Shown one piece after another: positions 19,899 through 24,819 of a stretch of 24,819 nt of DNA. Under the pieces are notes generated by a model. It was not told the origin of the DNA. It was given only the letters and a program-made list of their open reading frames with translations, and searched no databases. Where the stretch lies: assembly GCA_025201805.1 (NCBI GenBank), contig MU619268.1, positions 69,137 through 93,955 of the forward strand. Reading direction: 5' to 3'. Every line of letters starts with the position of its first letter. The stretch's first letter is position 1. The stretch comes from Parasitella parasitica. Taxonomy: Eukaryota > Mucoromycota > Mucoromycetes > Mucorales > Mucoraceae. The position numbers and the translations under genes are program-made.

Positions 19899-21593
19899 CT
19901 ATGATGAGCCCAAAAAGAAATTTTGCACCTTGGATTTGCCATCAACAAAGTACTCAATCTCACATTCTAATTCTCTAGGATTATCAGTACTTTTATGACA
20001 TGTAAATACACCTTGAATTTTATCGCCTGCTTTCATTGGAATAGGTGTTTCCAAAACAAATGAAGTTTGCTTCCAATGCGTTTCTTGCCCAAATGGTCCA
20101 GTAGTCATGAAAATCTCACCCTCTGCCTTTTGTGCCTCTCTGTCAGCAGGAATGGAATGGCCATCTCTTGTGAACCAAGTATCAAACCAGCCACCGAAGG
20201 CTGTAACCACACCATCACGCTTCATTTGCACTTCAAACTTGCTTACAAAGTCCAACTGCTTGACGGTGATTGTTTGTAAAGGTAGGTCTTTAAGCGTAAC
20301 GACGTCAGAAACAACACAATTTGCGTTAAAAAAATCCACGATAGCTTCGTTCACTATCGGTTCCTTCATAGCCGTCATTTTGAATCCATAAACATCATTC
20401 CAAAAGTTGGCACGATCATCTTTGAGGTCTTTGTCATCTAAGGCAGCCATCAAAATGCGGGTTTGACTGGGTGCCATAATGCCATTGGGTGCCAGCCAAC
20501 GATCACGGGCAACGAGTACTGAATCTAACATGGCTTCAAACAATAAAAAGTAGCCCATCCATTCCGAAATAATGATATCAACTTGAGGCACTGGTAACTC
20601 AATTTCCTCCACCTTGCCGCGCACGCATGTGATAATATGATCAAGGCCATTTTCTCTGATATTCAGCTTTGCCTTTTCAATGATAGCAGAGTTATCCACA
20701 GAGAAAACTTTCTTGGCACCGGCTTTAGCGGCAAACATGGATAAAATGCCAGTGCCGCATCCAACGTCCAAAACAACCTTGTTTTTAAAGATGTCCTTGT
20801 TTTCGTATACAAAATCACGATATGCCTCAGTTCGTGCTGTGTCCTTGAGCATTTGTTCATGAATATCGTTCTGAGCATAACCGTTGAAATAGTAATTGCC
20901 TTCATCGACGAGAGCAACCGATTTACTGGTATTGATGTCAGTGGCGCCACTTTCATTAACCAGGGGCTCATAGAAGGTCTTTTTAACCATTTCTTTATAT
21001 TCCTCAAATTGACCCTCCAAGTTTTTAGTGTTTTCCTGAGCTGCTTGTAATAGTTTGATCAATTGACGTTCAAGGTCGGTAGTTGTTTCGATTTGAGGCA
21101 AGTTAATAATGGATAAGGGAGCAAATGGTGTCTCCTCGTTGGCAGCAAAAGCCTCATCGTCAAGTTCAAGGTCTTCAAACGCAAACAAGAGAGCGTCGTC
21201 GTCTAATACAGGCTGAAGATACTTGTCATCGTCAAAGAAGGACTCGCTGCCGTCGAATTGGATGCTAGTGAAGTCAGGATTGGCTTTCACTTGCTGGCGG
21301 ATATAGTTGATCATACGGATGCATTTATAGAAATCGAGTCGAAGGGACTGTCGGACAGATTGAAAATCAAATCCATGGGCCTCTTTGGTGTGTTTGAATG
21401 TCTCTACAGGTCGAGGAAATGTTTGCGAGCAGAATAAGCATTGAGAGTCCTGTTGATCCTGTTCATCGTTGGACCAGTCATCCCAAGCTTGATCTAGAAA
21501 TATGGCCGTCAGGTTGAATTTTTATATTTGTAGTAGGCTATTCCCTTTACCTTGAGGGTCATATTCAGAAGGCTCGTATTGTGAGTCAGCCAT
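19899..21593 (-). CDS. Protein arginine N-methyltransferase, PRMT3 type, 2 exons
   Basis: Exon 1 is 21593-21551 (MADSQYEPSEYDPQ) and exon 2 is 21493-19899, with a 57-nt intron. The product is 545 aa. A C2H2 zinc finger (C33-x2-C36-x12-H49-x4-H54), an acidic region and a predicted helical linker precede the catalytic domain. This order is the hallmark of PRMT3. Catalytic features are motif I VLDVGCGTGILSMFAAKAGA (about 255-274), post-I FSVDNS, the double-E loop SEWMGYFLLFEAML (E325, E334) and the THW loop (T486-H487-W488). Family knowledge: PRMT3 makes asymmetric dimethylarginine from S-adenosylmethionine, mainly on ribosomal protein uS5 in the cytosol, with the zinc finger binding the substrate. 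The substrate here is inferred. The long frame starting MINYIRQQVK is only part of exon 2. It is head to head with the DNA polymerase alpha subunit gene. Confidence 0.93.
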
Positions 21594-21806
21594 GTTTTAA
21601 TTATCAGAAGGTAGAAGCGCAAAATTTGTTCTTACTTCTTTAACCCTGTTTTGCAGGACAAGACAAACAAGTCATGTTGTTTAGCCACAGGCGCAATAGA
21701 TGCAAAGATACTGTACTTGCCACACGACTTGATGGACCATGGTTTATTCGCTGAGCGCGATTTTTTGATCTCTTCTTTTTCTATCTTGCCCTTTAAAATT
21801 TCAGAA
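21594..21806. promoter_or_regulatory. Short divergent promoter between PRMT3-like and POLA2 genes
   Basis: Only 213 bp lie between the two start codons, so transcription in both directions must begin here. No specific site is recognised. The arrangement permits, but does not show, co-regulation. Confidence 0.45.
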
Positions 21807-23887
21807 ATGAGTGATATCAGACAATTGTTTAAGCTTGACCAAGACGATGATCAAATTGCAAGTGAATGTAAATTACATGGCTATAGACATTCATTTCATC
21901 GTAAAACTAACATTCAAGCCCGACAGTGTCTTCCCTGTGTACAATTTACTCGCTCACACCTGAAATCTTGAGAAATAAATGGGAGGCATTTGCTTTGAAC
22001 TCCAAATGCCCTCTGAAGCCGTCTCTTCCATATGTAAAGCATCTGAAAAGCGCCCTCAAGAGAGATTTCGATAGAAGCATTAAAGCAAGAAAGACAATGA
22101 AGGGGAAGGTTGTTACTAGGCGATCAAACACGATGGATTTATCGGAATATGGCATTGCAAGCAATAGTCAAGACGACTCTGTAGAAAACTTGTAAGTCCT
22201 TATTGATAACAATATAAGAAGCCTTCAATTCACATGGAAACTAGCATGTCCAGCATGTTCAGCACCTCAAGTGCAAAGCCGAACAAAGTGGTGCCGATGA
22301 CACAATCTGCCTCATTGAATGACACACAATTGTAAGTGTTTAGCCATATGAAAAAAAAAAAAATTTATTATTTTGCGGCTGATGGCAGACATATATAGAT
22401 CCCAGGTTTCGAGCCAATTTCTGACGAGAAAAGCATCGCACGTTCTCGATGGACAGTATAATCCACATCTGTATCTTCGTGGAGAATACACAGAGGACAA
22501 GGCCATCCTTTTCAACCATCTGCAAGATCCAATCAAACCTTATCGATTCATGTTTGAAAAGACCAAAGAGAAGGCAGACATGATGGATGAGCGAATTGAC
22601 TTTATCGGTAGTTTGATTGCTCAAGAGCATCAAATTGAAGCATTTGCCAATCCTGCTCGCGCCAATCAAGAGCCTATTTATGCATATGGTCGTATTTGCT
22701 CAGATGCTTCGGAAGGTCGATTAAATGATCAATCTGTGTTGCTTCAATTATCAAGAGACGTAGGTATGGGCAAACGTGTTCGACTAAATTTAGACAAAGT
22801 CAAGGATTACACATTATTCCCTGGTCAGGTTGTGGGTGTTTTTGGAACGAATATTCATGGCGATGTATTCCATGTTGAACAGTTTCTCTTGGTACGGATT
22901 GATGATCTGATTTTGATAGCTTGTTTGTGCTAAAGTTGTTGTTGTTTTTTTTTTTTTTTTAAAAAAAAAATAGCCTCCCGTACCGAAAAGAATCGAATCT
23001 GAAATTGCAACTGATCGAAAGCCTGTAGAGATGATTGTAGCCAGCGGGCCTTACACATTAGACGACGATTTCTCATACCAACCATTAGAGGATTTATTAA
23101 ACAAATGCGCACAAGATCAGCCCAATGTGATTTTATTGATGGGGCCTTTTGTTTCGGCAAACCACCCAAAAGTCATTAGCGGTAAAATCGAATCTCTTCC
23201 CGAGGAAATCTTCCATAAACAAATTGTCAGAAAATTAGAACAGTTTTTGGAGAAGAGTCAACATTCCCATGTATTGCTACTGCCTCATGCTGACGATATG
23301 ATGCAATCATTTCCATTATATCCTCAGCCGCCGATGGAAAATACGACTAAACATGCTCGTATACATCAATTAAGCAATCCCTCCCAAATCAGCATCAATG
23401 GACACAACATTTCCGCCAGTAACATTGATATTTTGTTCAAGTTGGCTACAGAAGAAATCTCAAAGTATGTGTGTTTGAAAATCAAAGCAAATTCATAATT
23501 AATAGGATGTGCTATTAGATCAGCAGAGCATACAGACCGCTTCTCTAAATTAATTCGTCACTTATTACAGCAACATACATATTATCCCATGTTTCCACAC
23601 GCATTAGGCGATAGTATAGATGCAAATCAGCTTGTCAACATTCAGGTATCATGGCTACCTGATATCTTGATTTTGCCATCACAATTCAAACATTTTGTCA
23701 AGGTAAGAACACTGCAGATCTTTTAGAATTGCCCTAATGACTTGAGTTGTAGAACGTCGATGATGCTGTTTGCATTAATCCCGGCCATTTATGCAAAAGC
23801 TTAGCTGCAGGAAGTTATTCTCGTATCGTGCTTCATCCTTCCACCAATGCGGATGAACAAGTGCGTGTAGATTTATTCAAATTATAA
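21807..23887 (+). CDS. POLA2: DNA polymerase alpha B-subunit (Pol12/POLA2), 7 exons
   Basis: Exons are 21807-21867, 21927-22191, 22245-22331, 22399-22891, 22974-23464, 23519-23702 and 23753-23887, totalling 1716 nt (571 aa). Human POLA2 is 598 aa. The N-terminal helical part includes YSLTPEILRNKWEAFAL. A linker precedes the conserved PYRFMFEKTKEKADMMDERI. An OB fold begins at about residue 228 (EPIYAYGRICSDASEGRLN, LFPGQVVGVFG). From about residue 303 comes the phosphoesterase-like domain (VEMIVASGPYTLDDDF, NVILLMGPFVSANHPK, HVLLLPHADD), which lacks catalytic metal residues in this family. The end is CINPGHLCKSLAAGSYSRIV. It is the regulatory subunit linking catalytic Pol alpha and primase at replication origins. 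Introns are 53 to 82 nt; intron 4 carries a T16A10 block. It ends 34 bp from the convergent LAMTOR1-like gene. Confidence 0.93.
22945..22970. repeat. T16/A10 block in POLA2 intron 4
   Basis: A run of 16 T directly followed by 10 A ends just before the TAG acceptor at 22971-22973. The T run may serve as the polypyrimidine tract, although the A run separates it from the splice site. Confidence 0.8.
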
Positions 23888-23921
23888 TGATAATAATATT
23901 AAAAAAACAAAAAAAAAAAAA

Positions 23922-24580
23922 CTAATATGCACTGATCGCCGAGTTTTCTGTCATTGTTAAATGTACAACCATATCACCAACAGGTTGAATATTAATATGT
24001 TGCAGTGCATCTTGAATCTCATCCATAGTTTGGTACAGCCAATCGACCTCATCATCAGTCATCCCACCATTAGGTTTCGCATTGACTAATATATCAACAC
24101 TGTTGTTGCTATTGGTATCGATAGTCAAAGTAGACTGTTGCTGACATTTTGGTTTAATTTGTTCTAGCAAGTGTCTGTATTTAGTTTGGCGTTCTTGAAC
24201 ATCTGTATCTTGCAAAAGATCTGTTTGTGAGCTTGATATATCAATCAAGTTTCTACGAAAAATTTAAGAATATGAAAACTGCCTGCTCTGTAATGTTGAT
24301 ATTTACTGTGTTGTTCGATCAATAATGTTATTCCAAAATTCTTGTTCTTTTTGTACATCAATCGTTTCATAGGACTGATAGTTCATACGACTAATCCTGT
24401 GTGTTAATAGCTTTATTTTCAGAGAGGTAAAGGTTTATGCTTACTTTTCTCCAACGATATCATCGTTTAATAAAGGTGCATTCACATCATCCTAAAGTAT
24501 GATATTGATAAAAACTCCCGGGAAAATGACAATTTAATACCTACTTCATCACGGTCTTCTTTACTTCCACAACACCCCAT
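23922..24580 (-). CDS. LAMTOR1/p18-like Ragulator lipid-anchor protein, 4 exons
   Basis: Exons are 24580-24545, 24491-24445, 24396-24307 and 24252-23922. The joined 504 nt give 167 aa (human LAMTOR1 161 aa). The N-terminus MGCCGSKEDRDE is a textbook dual acylation signal: Gly2 for myristate and Cys3/Cys4 for palmitate. An acidic/dileucine stretch DDVNAPLLNDDIVGE follows, then the helical region YQSYETIDVQKEQEFWNNII, QTKYRHLLEQI and DDEVDWLYQTMDEIQDALQH. A final beta-like segment PVGDMVVHLTM matches the C-terminal end of the family. LAMTOR1 anchors the Ragulator-Rag GTPase complex to the lysosome/vacuole for TORC1 signalling (family knowledge). The assignment rests on the acylation signal, size and order of segments rather than on strong identity. 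Introns are only 48 to 54 nt. Confidence 0.78.
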
Positions 24581-24649
24581 TGATTTGCGTTTATTATCTT
24601 GTAAGTAAAAATCAAAGGTTAGAGTTTGTATTTCCAGCAGAAAAACTTT

Positions 24650-24785
24650 TTAAATTTTATAGTGAACGTTCATAAATGTGAGTGGAAAAAAGTCGAATGT
24701 GGGTGCTGTATTTCCTAAAATGACGTTGCGAGCTTTGAATTCTGGGCCTGGTACCCAATAAAATCTCTCATCAGACTTGGTGTTA
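24650..24785 (-). CDS. Possible 3'-terminal exon of an unidentified gene (partial, runs toward the window edge)
   Basis: On the minus strand a frame reads TKSDERFYWVPGPEFKARNV, then ILGNTAPTFDFFPLTFMNVH and YKI followed by TAA (24650-24652). The composition is strongly protein-like. An in-frame TGA lies about 30 nt upstream of the first quoted residue, so the segment would have to begin at a splice acceptor such as CCAAG|TCTGAT near 24780. It ends only 70 bp upstream of the LAMTOR1-like start. I do not recognise the family, and chance cannot be excluded. Confidence 0.35.
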
Positions 24786-24819
24786 TTGTTTGTTCAAGGC
24801 TTTCTCAAGTTGGGAATTT

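Noticed and set aside
1-24819. CRISPR array, rRNA or tRNA genes, bacterial operon features
   Set aside because: No regularly spaced repeats, rRNA core motifs or cloverleaf-forming segments were seen on either strand, and the genes are intron-bearing eukaryotic ones.

Overview
The window reads as nuclear DNA of a fungus, most probably a Mucoromycota (Mucorales-type) genome. It is AT-rich, genes sit on both strands, and introns are short (48 to 98 nt) with GTA-type donors, CTAAC-like branch sites and TAG/CAG ends. Splicing them by eye closes the reading frame exactly in every multi-exon gene. The lineage is inferred from gene content and intron style; no marker sequence proves it.

Left block (1-4372): two minus-strand genes. 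One is a rhodanese plus protein-tyrosine-phosphatase fusion of the fission-yeast Pyp type (five exons, 742 aa). The other is an NmrA-like NAD(P)-fold protein (two exons, 366 aa).

Middle block (about 4560-10430) is a gene graveyard. It holds a compact GC-rich multi-hairpin element, a broken transposase with HTH domains but no catalytic core, a decayed thioredoxin copy that has lost one active-site cysteine, a GNAT acetyltransferase interrupted by an apparent 2-bp slip, and several coding-like relics I could not name. One relic stays in a single frame interrupted only by three stop codons.

Right block (10434-24819) is dense housekeeping DNA. In order: mitochondrial ribosomal protein uS8m (minus), the spliceosomal Sm B protein (plus), a complete 1,3-beta-glucan synthase catalytic subunit of the FKS/GT48 family (minus, five exons, 1839 aa), a zinc-finger protein arginine methyltransferase of the PRMT3 type (minus), DNA polymerase alpha B-subunit (plus, seven exons), and a LAMTOR1/p18-type Ragulator lipid anchor (minus). 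A possible 3' end of another minus-strand gene lies at the right edge. uS8m/SmB and PRMT3/POLA2 are head-to-head pairs; SmB/FKS and POLA2/LAMTOR1 are tail-to-tail.

The intact genes serve unrelated core functions (splicing, mitochondrial translation, wall synthesis, replication, TOR signalling, ribosome-linked methylation, phosphotyrosine signalling). They do not form a cluster or pathway. I found no convincing new multi-gene system. The most interesting signals are the GC hairpin block, the natural divergence of both echinocandin hot-spot regions in the glucan synthase, and the coding-like relics of the middle block.
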